A stretch of DNA of 64,000 bases, from contig OY756963.1 in NCBI GenBank assembly GCA_963580455.1, positions 16,635,555 to 16,699,554 on the forward strand, in the 5' to 3' direction. The number at the start of each line of letters is the position of its first letter. Within the stretch, counting starts at the first letter, position 1. A model generated the notes under the pieces. It was not told the DNA's origin and searched no databases. It saw only the letters and a list, made by a program, of their open reading frames with translations. Shown one piece after another: positions 22,280 to 35,368 of the stretch. The stretch is from Euonymus europaeus. Taxonomy: Eukaryota; Streptophyta; Magnoliopsida; Celastrales; Celastraceae. Position numbers and translations under genes: made by a program.

Positions 22280-25200
22280 ATGGACGAGCCTTTGACAGAG
22301 CAAGAACTGCAAGCCATCGAAGCCATAGAGGCGGCATTTCAATTCTCAACGTCTACTTCTTTTTCTTCGTCTGCTTCATCCCTTACTAACAAACGACATT
22401 CCGATGCTCTAGAAGACCCAGATGACCAAAATCGCCGCCGTCGCTTACCCAACTCCATCTTTTCCCGTCCAAATTCAAACGTATTCTCGCTCTCTCCTTG
22501 TGAAGGTACTTGTATGGATCCTTTTTACCTTTAATGTTCGCATCATAAGCATTTCAGTTGGGCAATGAGTATAATGTTTGGAAACTTTTATTGAACTGAA
22601 CTAAAATAAATGAACGAAATTCCTCAATTTGTTAGGGTTCTAATTAAATCCGTTTATTGAGTTTTAAGTTAATCCTATATTTAAACCTCCACTCAGGGAT
22701 TGTGTATTTGTGTTTGAGCTCTGGCATAAAATTTCTTACCTCTTCCAACTGCATTTTGTGGACATATCTTACTCATGTAACCTTTCCTCATCACTTATCT
22801 GGTTTATATTAATGCGTATCATGATTGTTGATAATATCCAAATGCTTTATATAATTAACACTTTACAAGTGGTCTCCAACTCTGTGATTTGAGAATACAA
22901 AAATTTATTAACCTGCATTGAAAGAAGATGCAATCAGTTATAATAAACCCATGTATTTTCTTCTATCAGCTAATTTAAAGATGAGATATCCTGCAATGAG
23001 GTTTGGAGGTCAAATTTTATATAGTAGAACCAAGATTCAGGCTGAGAAAGCTGCCATGGAACTTTTAAGGAGTCTTGAAGCTAAGAAAAAACAAGCCGGT
23101 TGTGTTGCGGTTGGACTTGATATTGAATGGAGACCCTCGTTCAGGAAAGGTTAGTTCCAATTTTTCTGGTGATATTGTTTTAGTTTTTTTTAGGCCATTC
23201 AATCCCAGTGTTTTTTTTTTTTTTATAGAATCATATTTAGTGCACAAATATATATATATATATATATATATTCAGAGGAAGAAGATTAACTTTAACCTTA
23301 GAAGCTACAATATCATTTATATTTTTCCTTCCTTATTGTTGACATCTCAAGTTCTTTCTATGAATGTTATATTCTGTATCTTCAGTTTATTTGATATTCT
23401 GGTGTCTTTTGATCTTTTCCATCGCCCACTGTGCACAGTTGCATTCACTTTCTTTTGAAACTCTGTAGCTCAGGTGGAAATTCCGGGATTGGGAATCTCA
23501 GTTGATAATTGTTAAGCTAATCATTGGGAATGAAGAAGGTCAATTCCCTGGTAGATTTGCTTTTCGTTTCGCTGTCTTAAGCATTTATAAATGGGTAGTA
23601 TCTCTTCAACTTCAAATGCTAGTTAAGTGCTTGTTCCCTGGATTTTCTAGTTTGTTATTCAGAATTTAATTGTATCCTCTCTGGCTGGGAAAATACATAA
23701 CAAACTTCTTGATAAGCTGCTATGTTGTACTTTAGAAACATAGAAAATTACAAATGTCTTCTCTGTGGGTCCAAAGATGGAAGCACGGAGCAGCCTTTTT
23801 TTTCTTTTTTTTTGTAAAACTGAGATTCAAATATCTGAAAAGAGAAAAATTTAGAAACACATTGTTGTTTGTGCTCCCATGAAAGCTTTGTTGATAGAAT
23901 CAGGAATTTAAGTCTTCTCTGATGTAACTGAACCAAGTCAAAGCAATTTCCCTTGAATTTGCTAAGCAACATTTTGTGCGAATTCCTGTGCCATGGGAAA
24001 ACGCTCTAGCAGTGGCAAACTGGCCACATCTATAATTTTCTAACCACATATGTTGAGTCCTGTTGCAGTGATTAAAGAAGGGCTCTCAAAATCCAGTTTA
24101 AGAATTCATAGCCATTGGTGCGTTAAGGATGCATGGGTAGTCCAAAAATACAATGGGCTCAAGCCTCCCCTCCCCGAGGGACCTCGTGCTACTTAGAGGG
24201 CGTTTCTTATCCGAACGAACTTGCAAGAAAAGTGAAGGACATACAATAAAATTGATGGAGTTAGGTATCTGATGTGATTTCTAAAGTAATTGAAGATAAG
24301 GGTCAAGTACCTTTAAAAATCAGGTGTTTCTGGGATTCTCAAGTATTGTATGTGTCAAAGCTCTTTTGAAAACTATAACTCAACAAATTCTTGAGAAGAA
24401 TTTTTTTTGGATAAGCTAGTGTTTTCGTTAAAAAACCAAAAGGAGATACAACCTATGGCATAAGAAAAGTTTATATGCCAGACAAAGAACTAATACATTA
24501 GCATAAAAGGAGGGAGAAATAAGGAACACGATACTATAATAATTTTTGTAAACACACATCATCCTTGAGAACTCAAATTATAATCCTGCTTGGCATGCTC
24601 ATTGCTTCAAAAACTTCAATGATCCAGTGCCACTTCTATGGATGCAATGATCTTTTTTTGCTTGCTAAATGTTTGAAGAAAAAAACTTCAAAGTTCAGGC
24701 TGGTGCTTCTGGACATTTGATGACCTCTAGAACAACAATTGGCTTAGCATGTGTGATTGATCTCTAAAATGATGGATCACAAAGCTACATCATCAGTGCT
24801 TCATGATCTGGTCTTGATAAAGAATCCTTCTAAATCAAAGATCACCGAGCTTGGCGTCTTATTTTGGTGTGCAACCCATGCTAGACTTATGAAAATTGTC
24901 TAAATTTGTGACCAATGTATTCTGAAAGAGGTGCTACTTTGATAGATTCCTGGATTCTATGACTGTTAGACATACAACGACATATAAAAAAAGCTTGTGA
25001 GGATGATAGGATCGAGTAGTGAATCTTGGTATTTTTCTAGCGGCTAGATAGTGGATCGTGAGAATGATATATTTGAAGGAAGGTACTAACGGACACATAG
25101 GCATGTCGGTTTGACCTTTGAACACCCTCAAATGGGTAGAACAGCCCAATCATGATTCATGAGAGTACATAATGTTAAATGCTTATGAAAAGAATATGTT

Positions 25201-28200
25201 GGTTATTCTTTTGTATTTTGAGAAATGTGAAATGCAGAACTAACTATGATAAGAACCCAACCAAGCGCGCCCCTATACACGGACTCAGCAGGCCCAACCA
25301 CTACCCACATATGAGCTGGTTGTGAACAACAAGTCCAATAGGCTATTACCTAAAAAACTTATTGGCTAATTAAGGAATGCATTTGCCCTCCTTATCAATA
25401 GACCACAACTCCCACATCTAAGCAATGTGGGATGTCCGTATCAATAATCTCGCTTTACAAAGCCCACGTTCATGTTGGTTGCACTCAGTGAGGGTCTTTC
25501 ACTGGGCCGGAATCCTTACTCCTTACCTGTAGCACCAAATCCACTGGTAGCCTTTTTCGCGACGGCTTAGTACAGTCCTATACCTAAATGAGGGTCCACA
25601 TCGGGTGCACTTAGTGAGGGTCTTTCACTGGATTGAGGTCCTTACCTGTACCAGTATATCCACTGATAGCACTTTTCATTGTCACCTAGTCCAGTCCCAT
25701 ACCTAGATGAAGCGTGCAAAGACCGAACTACTCTGATAATTTTGATAAGAGCCCAGCCAAGCGCATGCCCATACTTGCTCTCAGCAAGCCCAACCAACCA
25801 TGCAAGCCCAACCACTACCCATATGAGCTGGTTGTAACCAACAAGTCCCATAGAAAATTATCTAGAAAACTCATTGGTTAGTTAAGGAAGACATTTGCAC
25901 TCCTTAACTCCTTAACAATAGACCACAACTCCCTCATCTAAGCGATATGAGATGTTCGTTTCATACATCATACTACATCCCGTAAAATATGTTAGATATA
26001 TTTTGGGCTTTCCTCACTGTTAGAATATATTATTATGATTCAGTTTCCAGTTTATGTTTATTTGGGTTCTTATTATGTTTCTTTTATTTCTAAATTTTAG
26101 TCTCTAGGTTTGACTTTTCCTCTATTCCCTTATATAAGGGCTCTCCTTGTACTACGCAATATATATTGAAACAATATTATCAATCTTTTATTTTAAAATG
26201 ATATCGGAGCTAGGATTCTTACCGTTAGTTTAGAAAATAAGTTTTTCAGTTGCGTGGTCGCTGCGTGTCATGACTTTTGAAGGTGCTGCCAGCACCATCG
26301 ATGCTTTTGATTTCTCTAGTATTATGGATAGCGGAAATTTCTCAACCCTCTTGTTTCAAAACTGTTGTTTTTCGCAACCTGGGATGCTCAGGAAAGTGAT
26401 TTGGTACACCCAAAAATCTGCATAGGAAGTGGTGGATGTGAGAGATGAGAACAAGTAGAGCAGAGAATAAAAGAGAGTTCTAGCAAAAAGTTGTTCTTCT
26501 GTTGACAAGCAAGATTGACTTTCAATGTTAACTTATGCAATGTTCTCCTTCAATTTGACTGTGGAGTGCGAGTGTCACCACCTTCAATGCACCTCTAGGG
26601 GTATTTGGGGATTTTGTTGTTTCAGTGATTTTGAGCCAAGTCAACAATTTGGTTATTATTGGTGACTTTGGTTGCTCTGCCCAAAACGCCCCGTTCCACT
26701 ACGTCATTAATACTCATCGTATTTAAGTCTGATACAACACTGTAACATATATGCATTAATTTAAGAAATTTTTGAAGTGGCAAGTGATAGTGTGATACTG
26801 ATCTATCGCATACTTAGGAAATTGGTAGCATTTCTGAACTAATGTATCTGATCTACTTTTTTAAGGCTAAGAGTTTTTTTAAAAAAGAAAAAAACTTCTG
26901 GGATTTGGTTCTGGCATTAAATACTATGGAGCCAATTGTGGTTGTCCTTGGTGCTCATCAAGATGGTAGTACACCTTTGTCACCTTCAAATTATGTTCCT
27001 TTGAGCAGGTTGTGTGCTGATATGAACTGTTCATTAAAATATTGTTTTAATTTTTTGTTTATTCTTTTTTACTTGTTGGCTAAATCTCACCTTTCTTTCT
27101 GTTCAGAAGTTTTGCATGTCTTCTTTTTTGCTGAGATTTGATATGTCGGTCCATTTGTTTTATTGAATGATGTTGTACAACTCCTCTTTTGAATGGAAGT
27201 TTAAGTTCTTGAGATTTGAACTAAACTTATTGCTGGATCATCATTCTTAAGACATTTCTCAACTCCATAGGTGTTTCACCTGGGAAGACTGCAGTTTTGC
27301 AGCTATGTGCTGATACAAATCGCTGTGACGTGATGCATATAATTCATTCTGGAATTCCCCGGACACTGCAGCTCCTTCTGGAGGATTCTACAATTATTAA
27401 GGTCCATGTCTTGTCATACCAACAGATCATCCATATATTACGTATGCTTCTGAATTACTGGATTTCCATATATTTCTTGACTCTTGAACAGGTTGGAGTT
27501 GGCATTGGCAGTGATTGTGTAAAGGTTTTTAGAGAATATGATGTATCTATCAATGCGGCCGAGGATATATCCTTGCTAGCTAAGGAAAAGCTTGGTGTAG
27601 ACCAGAGTTTATGGAGTCTTGCATCGTTAACTGAGATGCTTGTATGCAAAGAGGTATTGATTATATGATCTAGCCAATTAAAAATCTTGCAGAAATCATG
27701 GAAGTTGAGTCTAGGATCTCCAACTGAAATAAGTCTTTGTGTATGGTTTTTGCCTTTGGTTTTCTTCACGAAAGATTTAGATATTCCATTTAAAATGCAG
27801 TTTTTGCAATGTGCAGAAGTCAACTTGATTGAGGTGTCTGTTTCCTATATATCTCTATTGACCATTTGAGAGGGCTGCAATGTCTGTTTGCGTTTTAGAT
27901 AAATAGTGAATCCAAACCTAAGGCAACATAGATGATATTGATACTTTGACAACCCAAGTTTTATAAATGATGATATTACCACTTTGCCAAGCTTAACTAC
28001 TTTACTGGATTAAGGTAAAACGAGTAGATTTAATCTGAAACTGCTGCTCTGGTTCTCCTCTTTCCGTCTGATTGCCTACCCAAAGTGAAAGCTGATCCCT
28101 CCAACTCCTTACAGGGATTCCCCACCGGTTCCATTGCCACCAGCCAAGCTTGAATCCTCATAATCTGCTACAACTCGTTGAACTCTGAAACAGATACTGC

Positions 28201-29235
28201 TATAACCCTTTGAAATTTCCCTGCTACATTGTTAGCTGTAGCTGCTCAAAACTTCGAAACAGAAAATTTGCTGCATGGACTTATGAGAAAATATGTCGAA
28301 AAATAAATACTGAAGAACTTCACCATTAACTTATGTTTGGTGGTGGAGGAAATGTGGTAACCCGATCCAAAAACGGGGAGGATGGTAATATGGATACTGG
28401 GGATGGGCAAGCAGAAGTCAACTTCATTGATAAATTGTTTCTGCCTCAGTGCTTCCTAGACATTTTGAGAAAAATTCTTGTGAACTTTTAAGAAAAAGTG
28501 AATATGTATGAATAACCACTTTTTTAGTCCTACAGAGTATAGAAGCAGGTCAAACTAAACCCAATTTGAAAGAAAGTGAATTTGACGCCAGACAGAGCTC
28601 TTCAATCTGAACCTAATGTATTTTGAGCTGACCTGCTCCGCTGCTCAGATCTTCTCCTCTGTCAACCTGAAATGGAGGCATGAAAAAAAATTAGCTGCAT
28701 ATGATGCATATTGTGATTCCACTTTCGTGGGGTCACAGTGAGTTTTAGGTCGGTTTAGCTAACAATTCTACAAGCACTTCTCATCATGATAACTGTATAC
28801 CTCTACGTGGGAACAAATGGTGAAAGAAAATTCGGTAGTAGATTCATATTGTTTGAGATTAAAAAAACTTTCATGATGATGATAACTTTGTCATGATCAG
28901 CTTAGATGTTATACGATTTATTTGAGTTTAATCAGGTTCTTTTAGTTTTCTATAGTACTGTGTGTCAGATATCTCTATAGATTTTTTTTTCCTTTCTAAA
29001 ACATTGCAGCTGCAGAAGCCAAAGAATATACAGTTAGGAAACTGGGAGGCGAATGTCTTAACGACAGAGCAATTACATTATGCTGCCACAGATGCTTTTG
29101 CATCTTGGCATGTGTACCAGGTAACTAAACTTTCTCACTCGTAAATATAAGAGGCGTGCATGTGCATATCGGTAGGTGCTGTTAACCATAATTGTAACAC
29201 AGGTATTACGGAGTTCTCCAGATGCAATTGATTAA
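22280..29235 (+). CDS. WEX: Werner-syndrome-like 3'-5' exonuclease (WEX), six exons
   Basis: Exons 22280-22505, 22970-23149, 27271-27401, 27492-27653, 29010-29120 and 29203-29235 join in phase to about 280 residues (Arabidopsis WEX, from memory, about 288). It is a DnaQ-family 3'-5' exonuclease related to the nuclease domain of human WRN, expected to act on DNA in the nucleus. Exo I: GLDIEWRP with D126 and E128. Exo II: GIGSD with D187. Exo III: YAATD with Y257 and D261. Upstream are the family segments YPAMRFGGQILYS and CDVMHI.HSGIP. The N-terminus is serine-rich with a basic RRRR stretch. All catalytic residues are present and no break was seen. Introns 2 (4.1 kb) and 4 (1.4 kb) are long, and intron 2 carries retroelement remnants. 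Confidence 0.93.
23248..23271. repeat. TA microsatellite
   Basis: About ten TA units in WEX intron 2. Confidence 0.85.
23272..25246. other. WEX intron 2, first part: nothing identified
   Basis: AT-rich sequence with scattered short ORFs and no family match. It may contain decayed repeats. Confidence 0.4.
25247..25963 (-). mobile_element. TRIM-like small LTR element in WEX intron 2
   Basis: Two imperfect direct repeats, 25247-25443 (197 bp) and 25743-25963 (221 bp), start TGATAAGA and end TATCA or TTTCA. They flank about 300 bp with no coding capacity. On the minus strand the repeat ending CTTATCA is followed by TATCAGAGTAGTTC (25738-25725), a worn initiator-tRNA-Met primer site. This gives minus orientation and fits a terminal-repeat retrotransposon in miniature. 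The middle has its own repeat, AGTGAGGGTCTTTCACTGG, near 25488 and 25611. No target duplication was found. Confidence 0.65.
26018..26330 (+). mobile_element. Copia-type LTR and leader remnant in WEX intron 2
   Basis: The sequence starts TGTTAGAATA, has a TATA-like TTATATAAGGG near 26140, and ends near 26197. It is followed by ATGATATCGGAGC, a variant of the initiator-tRNA-Met primer site. A short reading from about 26271 (MTFEGAAST) could be the start of gag. No partner LTR was found. Confidence 0.5.
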
Positions 29236-30349
29236 AAAGGAAGAATTATAGGTCTCGCAGCAACATGAAGTCCACTGTTATTCTTGGCCCAGAATTTGTT
29301 GAACAATCAGATGATCCTGTTTGTAGAAAATAACCTTGAAATCTATTTTTGAGCTTTGGCAGAATTTTTATATGCTAGGACTTAGGAAAGAAGCCAATTC
29401 AATGGACTTCCTCTCATACATGGAGACTTGGTATGATTTTCACCGTGAAACAACACACCGGTGACGCTGGAAATATGCAGAATTTGAGCTTCTTCATTGG
29501 AGTACCTGATAATGTTTGGATTCTTATCAATTATCTTTTATTGGCTTTTCTTGATCAGTTGTTGGAAAATGATTTTATTAGATTTATGTATGTAGTTGTT
29601 GGATGTTTTAATAGGAATGGTAAAGGATCTTTGCCTTTGGTAAGTAAATCTGAAAATGGTGTAGCTTAATGGTAGAAGAATGGCATTCATGTTTTTGTTT
29701 GATTCTTCACGAAAGCTTTAAAATTTACATGGAATTTAATTATAATGCAAAACGCTCTATTTGGATCCATGAATTTGTAGGAAGGAATTATATTAGACTT
29801 TCTGATTTAGCATACATCATTAATTGGTTGCGTTCGGAGAGATTTCTGATTTGGTTTTTCTTCTTGTTTTGCCAGTCCTCTCCATGTCTTGTTTTGTTTG
29901 GTCATTCTTCTCTTGGCTGTTTCAGTTGCTTGCTTATTAGCATAAACATGTCTGATAAATCAAAGTTTGTTTGTGTCCATTTTACTGGGAAGACGAATTA
30001 CTCATCTTTGGAACTTCCATTCCAATTGTTTGTCAAGGACTCGAGGGAAATAGGCTATGGGGTCACATGGATGGCACCATAAAATGCGACGAAACACCAT
30101 CCTTGCAACATTTTCAATAAGAATTTGAGATTGGTGCTTATTTGCGTGGCAATTTGTCTACTCTGGATATATGAATCTTTGAACAAAGTATTCTGGAATT
30201 GTCTACTGCAGTGTTCTATCAGAATCTCTAGCTATTATTTGGAGATTCATGAAACTAGCAAAAGGAATCAAATTTATGATGAACACAACTCCTCTCCCAT
30301 CTTTGATATCTGTTTAGGTGAACTCCTTTGTAAAGAACTCAAGTTCCAT
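29236..30349 (+). other. WEX 3' flank, no supported gene
   Basis: Open stretches at 29433-29669 and 29669-30082 encode hydrophobic, family-less peptides. I could not recognise them. They may be decayed transposon or chance ORFs. Confidence 0.4.
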
Positions 30350-30392
30350 CAGTGGCGTACGTGAATCTTCAGGGCCTCTAAAAAGGGGTCTA

Positions 30393-30850
30393 TCAAAAAA
30401 AAATGTCGTATATTACTTAAATATGAGTCTTCTAACAATTTGAGATGTAAAATCACTAATCACGTGAGTGTAATCAATTTTTTCTGCTAAATCACTCCGA
30501 TAGACAACATGGCTAATCCATTTAACCTTTCTTGTGACATTGTGGATTGTAGATATGATTTTATCAACTTCAATTTTGAAAAACTTCTCTTTGCGGAGGC
30601 TAGCGTTACTGGAATGGTTAACAATATCCTATATGCAATTCATACATTTGGAAAACCACTATCTATTGTTTGCAAATGATTTAGTACTTCAATAGATTTT
30701 TTTACTTGTTTTAAGTACAATGCTACACAAAACTTTTAATTCTATAGCTAAATCTCTAGCATCAATATCATAAAGAATGTCAAGTTTTAGAAAATTCTCA
30801 AGTTTAGTGCAATACGATGTCCAACTTTCATTATCAAAGGATTGCAATTT
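30393..30850 (-). pseudogene. hAT-type transposase C-terminal remnant
   Basis: On the minus strand the reading LLTIPVTLASAKRSFSKLK then LQSTMSQERLNGLAMLS, between about 30640 and 30500, is the conserved hAT dimerisation domain (normally ASAERSFSKLK). A shift follows, then AEKIDYTHVISDF and a stop at about 30395. Upstream, at 30840-30690, another frame reads FDNESWTSYCTKLENFLKL. Such transposases cut and paste hAT elements; this one is broken by shifts and stops. The N-terminal zinc finger and RNase-H-like core were not found. CAGTGGCG at 30350 could be a terminal end, but no matching partner was found. Confidence 0.8.
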
Positions 30851-31900
30851 CTTCTAATAAAAAAATTCAAAATAGATATAATTAATTAAAGACAACACAT
30901 GAAAAAAACAAAAAATAATAATTGTTTAGGGCCCTTGGCTGTCTATAGAATTAGCAAACAACCATAGATTTTTCTGGATAAATAAGAAATTTGAAATACA
31001 TATACAATTAGACAAGAAACACATAATCAATTAATCATATACCTTATTATTGGTTCAGATATATGCATCCGATTTTACCCGAATTGGGAAAACTCCAACG
31101 ATCAACCAATTTTAGAAACAATCAACAATCAATTGAATAATTGATCAATGATTCTTGAGAGACGAAGTAGTGATGAAACTCGATAGAAATCTTAGAATGG
31201 AGGAGAGAAAGAGAGAGAATGTCGCAGAGAAGAGAAAGATTTACAATTTTCGTCGATTGAGAATGAGACGTTGGCTGTTGAGAAAGAACATGAGACAAAG
31301 TCACCGAGAAGTAGAAGTTGAGAAGGTTTTGATTATTTCATTTTCTTTTTTATTTAAAAAATAAACTTCATGTGAGCTCTAACTTAATCAGATGGACTGA
31401 CTACATTAATGGGCTATTTCATATTTGGGTTCAAGTGGATTATGCTAAAATGTTTATTCAATAAGTCATGAGTGACTATTAGATCTTAGAAATGTTAAGT
31501 GGGCTCAGGCTGTTAGATTATATAATATATATACTAAAAAAATTCAAAATTTGGGAGTCCTAGGGAAGTGGGGCTTTGGGCAGCGACCCAAGTAACACTA
31601 GTGGGCCTCGGAGCTCACACAACGTGGTATTGACGGTTAAGTTAGTTTGACGATGTAGGAATATATAATGAGAGAAATGAAAAAAAAATTAGAGAGGGAG
31701 AAGAATACCTTAGTCTTTTTGAGGCGTAGATGAATGAATTTACGAGATCGGGGCCTCCCATTTTTATGGCAAACTTGTCAGTCTGACACTGACGAAGCAG
31801 TAGTCAACTATTCTTAGGCCATGGGCCTATAGAGTTTCTTTCGTGTGGGTGGAACCTTAGGCCTTTAGGCCTTCAACATCAGACAACCCATTGATCCATA
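30851..31900. other. AT-rich intergenic DNA
   Basis: No gene identified. CTAG with a weak stem at 31575-31601 resembles a Helitron end but is not convincing. Confidence 0.4.
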
Positions 31901-31964
31901 GCTAGATGGGCTTTCTTGGGCTTGTTGGTCGAACAATCCATAACCTGCACATTACGTGGCTCGT

Positions 31965-32110
31965 AGGCATACAATTGAATGGCCCGTAGGCATTTTCTTC
32001 AGTGGCCCCTAGGCATATTCTTCAACGGCCTGTAGGCATGGCCTGTATGCACATTATTCCGTTTTCCACAAGTATATTCTTTTGTGGCTCATAGGCATGG
32101 TCTTGTAATT
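31965..32110. repeat. Degenerate tandem repeat with GTAGGCAT core
   Basis: GGCTCGTAGGCAT-like units recur about every 25-30 bp (near 31960, 31982, 32004, 32028 and 32090), with variation between copies. Confidence 0.6.
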
Positions 32111-32519
32111 TGTAAATGATGATTTTTAGCCCATACAATTTGACCCCCACTCTCGAAGTCAAGATTCTTGGCTTTTAGAGTAGTGTTAAAGTTGTTTTTG
32201 ATGAAACTTTTCAAACGAAACATCATTAGTTAAAAAAGTAGTGAAGCATGGGTTTGGTACCTTAGTTGAACGACATAATTCTTCGTTAATTATGGCTTTA
32301 GTATCGAGCTTGCTTCGTGGCTTCCATCTTTGGGACATGTCAATAGGAACGGTTAGTTCAAAAAGCAACTATGATTTGAAGTTTAATGTCTTTAGTCGAA
32401 TGACATAAATTTTCGTCTCGATTTTAGGTCATTCCATGAGTGGATGATATGATTCCAGTAACTCCATATAGTACAGGTAGCCTAGATGCATACTTAGAAC
32501 AAAGAGGTGAACTTTATTA

Positions 32520-33005
32520 CAATGCAATTTGAATAATGGATATTTGGATGAACGAAGACCTTTTATGAATTTTTGCTTGAACGAAGGCTTTTCTTGTCTT
32601 CAAATTTCAGCTGAACTGAGATATTGAATCAGTGAGGACTTTTAGTCAGTTGCTGGTAAAATAAAGACTCTTTTAACTTGATATTTTGGTTGAACGGAGA
32701 TGATGCTACAACGAGGAATTTTCTAAGGTCAAGGGTCGAACGAAGGCTCTTCCCATTTTGATATTTTGGTCAATGTAGACAATCTACAACGAGGACTTTT
32801 CTTGGGTTAGTAGTCAAATGAAGGTTCTTCTTGTCTTGATATTTTGGATGAAGAAAGACAGTGCTACAATGAACACTCTTCTCACCTAGATATTTTGGTT
32901 GAACAGAGATATTGCTACAACGATGACTTTTCTTGGGCTTTTGGTTGGACGACGTGATTTTTCATTTTTTGAACCTTTGGTTGGACTGCAAAATATTCTC
33001 ATTTT
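32520..33005. repeat. Degenerate tandem repeat, units of about 65-70 bp
   Basis: Units share GATATTTTGGTTGAAC, a GCTACAACGA core and GACTTTTCTTGG or GGCTCTTC variants. About six to seven copies are visible. No coding capacity is maintained. Confidence 0.6.
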
Positions 33006-33279
33006 GAACGATTCATTCTCAAAGTCAATACATTATTATTGTGACTGAAATTGCATATGATTTCGATCGACATTGATTTTATTATGGTAACCATGTATGT
33101 CGTAACAATTGCAATGTAGAGTCCTTTGTAGAGAGTATTGTGTATAGTGAATATGACAGAGGAAGTGTCATGGACATTTTTTAGAGAGAAAGTGACGAGA
33201 GTACCTAAGGTATCTTATAGAATGAACGTGTTTGAGAGTGCGAGGGAGATGTTACGTAGGCAGACATGAAGAGATTACA

Positions 33280-33620
33280 AGGGGCATCTCGTAGAGTGTG
33301 CATGATTGAGTGTCTCATCACATCGATTGAACATGATTAATGGAGTGTTGAGAGCATCTTGTAGACTGAAGGGACATTAGAAGCATCATGTGGATCGAGC
33401 ATGATCAAAATGGTGTTCGAAGCATCATATAGATTGAAGGGATTTTAAGAGCATCATGTCGATCGAACATGATTGATGATATGTTTGGATTGTCACCACG
33501 AGCGAACATATTCAAGGGGATATTTAGAACACACATCAACCGAATGTGGCCAATGAGGTATTGTGAGTACGACGTCCAATGAACATGATAAGGAGTTTTA
33601 GAAGCCTCATGTCAATCAAT
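33280..33620. repeat. Degenerate tandem repeat with GAGCATCATGT core
   Basis: Blocks containing AGCATCTTGTAGA or AGCATCATGTGGATCGA-like sequence followed by a CATGATTGAT segment recur every 50-60 bp. It is adjacent to and distinct from the preceding repeat. Confidence 0.5.
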
Positions 33621-33851
33621 TCCCTACATTGAACGAATCATCGAAAATTGATCGGTAAATTCTTTTGTTTTCACGGAGAGAACACACAAACCAAAAAATA
33701 AATTGTAAAAATAAAAATTTATATGCTTCAAATGCGCAAGATTTCGGCAAATTCTGTGGCGAGTGTGTGAGATGTCACGTACTCGCACGAGTCAAATGTT
33801 GGTGAACGGTATAGCTAACACTTGGCAGAAAGGGCTTTTTAAAAATCGTTA

Positions 33852-33935
33852 TGGCTAAAGTGAAGTATCGTACTTGTGGTTTGGCAGATCATTTTACTGC
33901 ACCGTTCAAAATGCCCACGGTTCGAATCCTAGCCA
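33852..33935 (+). repeat. tRNA-like segment, possible SINE or tRNA relic
   Basis: GGTTCGAATCC at 33919-33929 is a perfect pol III B box. TGGCTAAAGTGA at 33852 resembles an A box, and TAGCCAACG near 33930 can pair with the region around 33848. The A-to-B distance (about 67 bp) and the weak T stem rule out a normal tRNA gene. Confidence 0.35.
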
Positions 33936-35368
33936 ACGCAAACTTCTTTCTTCCGATCTTCTTTGCCCTTGCTTTTAGGGTTTTTTTCCCCTCCAAAAAA
34001 TAATCACATGATTGACATAGTGCGACGTCGACATTGTTAGAGGAGACTCGGCAAGCATGCTAACAGTGTGGCAAAGCTGTTAGAGGCTGTCAAAGATGGT
34101 TGTGATGGTGGAGGCTGCAATGTATTTCACTTTTACACTAAAATCTAAACGTACATGGAAATAAGCTGTCTGACAGTGAGTCTGAGTTCATCGATTTACC
34201 TTTGGACTGATGAATTGATCGAGCCGTTATTAGCGGTGAGTATTTCATATTTTCTTTTTTGTTCATAAATTCCTACCTGATTGTTGCTAAATATCACTAA
34301 CAAAATCAGCAACACAAACAATTGTTATCTCTCTGTGAAACGATGCTAATGATTTCTATTTAATTGGGTTGAAACAATTGTTATCTCTCTTGATGCGTGC
34401 ATTCCATTTTACAGTTGAAGCAAATCTTTGGGTTATCTCTTCTCTTCAACTCTCTAAGATTTGACCCACTTGATATTTAGTTTCTGGGTTTTCTATTTGT
34501 GCTGAAAGATCTTTAATTTTTGGAAATCCTTTTCAATTTACGATCGAATATTTATGGGTTTTCAATATATTTTCTTTTTAAGTGAAATAAACACATTTTC
34601 TATTTGTCAATGTCATGCTATAAGGTTTTGTAATATTGTGTAAATAACATTTTTAAAAAAATTATGCAGATTAAGTGATTCTTTGGAAGAATTTCAACTC
34701 CTATTGATACTAAGCTTTTCCCAATTCCTCTTTGTTTAAAAGAAAATGCAAGAATTCATGTTTTTTAGATCATTATTTTTCCCTTTTACTCATCTAAATA
34801 AAGTTCAAACCTTCGCAGGAACGATTGCAAATCCATTTATGCTTTTGTTGATTTACTATTATCGAACCAATTATGAAATGGTTAGATATTGTCTTCAGCC
34901 TCCCTTTTTGTACTTCTCTTTTATACTATAAATGTTTGAACTTTGAACTACATTGATCATTCTTCATACCACTTTCCAAATTATTGAATCTTTTGGTATA
35001 AATTAATTTTTTCTGTGATGTGTTCTATATTGCTCTCATTAATATTCTTATTTTTACGTCCACTCAATTTCTACCTCGAAATTAATAAATTATTTATTTT
35101 ACATTTTTAATTTAATTCATTGAATAATCATAATTTGTTCTGTTCTTCAACACCATAACATATATTACAATGTATTGTTATAATAAATACTCATTGTCCC
35201 CTTTGATATAGACATTGATATGCTTCTACGGAAATTGCTAGAGCAAATAGAGCTGCAAGAAAGAAACCATGTTGTCGAAAGCACAGAAAATGAAAAAATA
35301 TACTCATGTTTCTAATCGTACAAAATATTCAAACGAAAAATAGCTGTATTGTCTCCCTTGAAACAATA
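33936..35368. other. Intergenic, nothing identified
   Basis: AT-rich sequence without supported ORFs or clear repeats. Confidence 0.4.

Noticed and set aside
29669..30082. 137-codon ORF downstream of WEX as a gene
   Set aside because: Low-complexity hydrophobic reading, no family, no promoter or splice context.
31575..31601. Possible third Helitron 3' end (weak stem then CTAG and T)
   Set aside because: The stem is only five pairs with a bulge, and the terminal bases do not match the other two ends.
30350..31601. Complete hAT element with terminal inverted repeats
   Set aside because: CAGTGGCG at 30350 looks like an end, but no matching inverted end or 8-bp duplication was found.
31965..33620. 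CRISPR-like array
   Set aside because: Units are degenerate, lack uniform repeats and unique spacers of constant length, and the genome is a plant's.
33852..33935. Functional tRNA gene
   Set aside because: Good B box, but the A-to-B spacing, T stem and acceptor stem do not make a proper tRNA.
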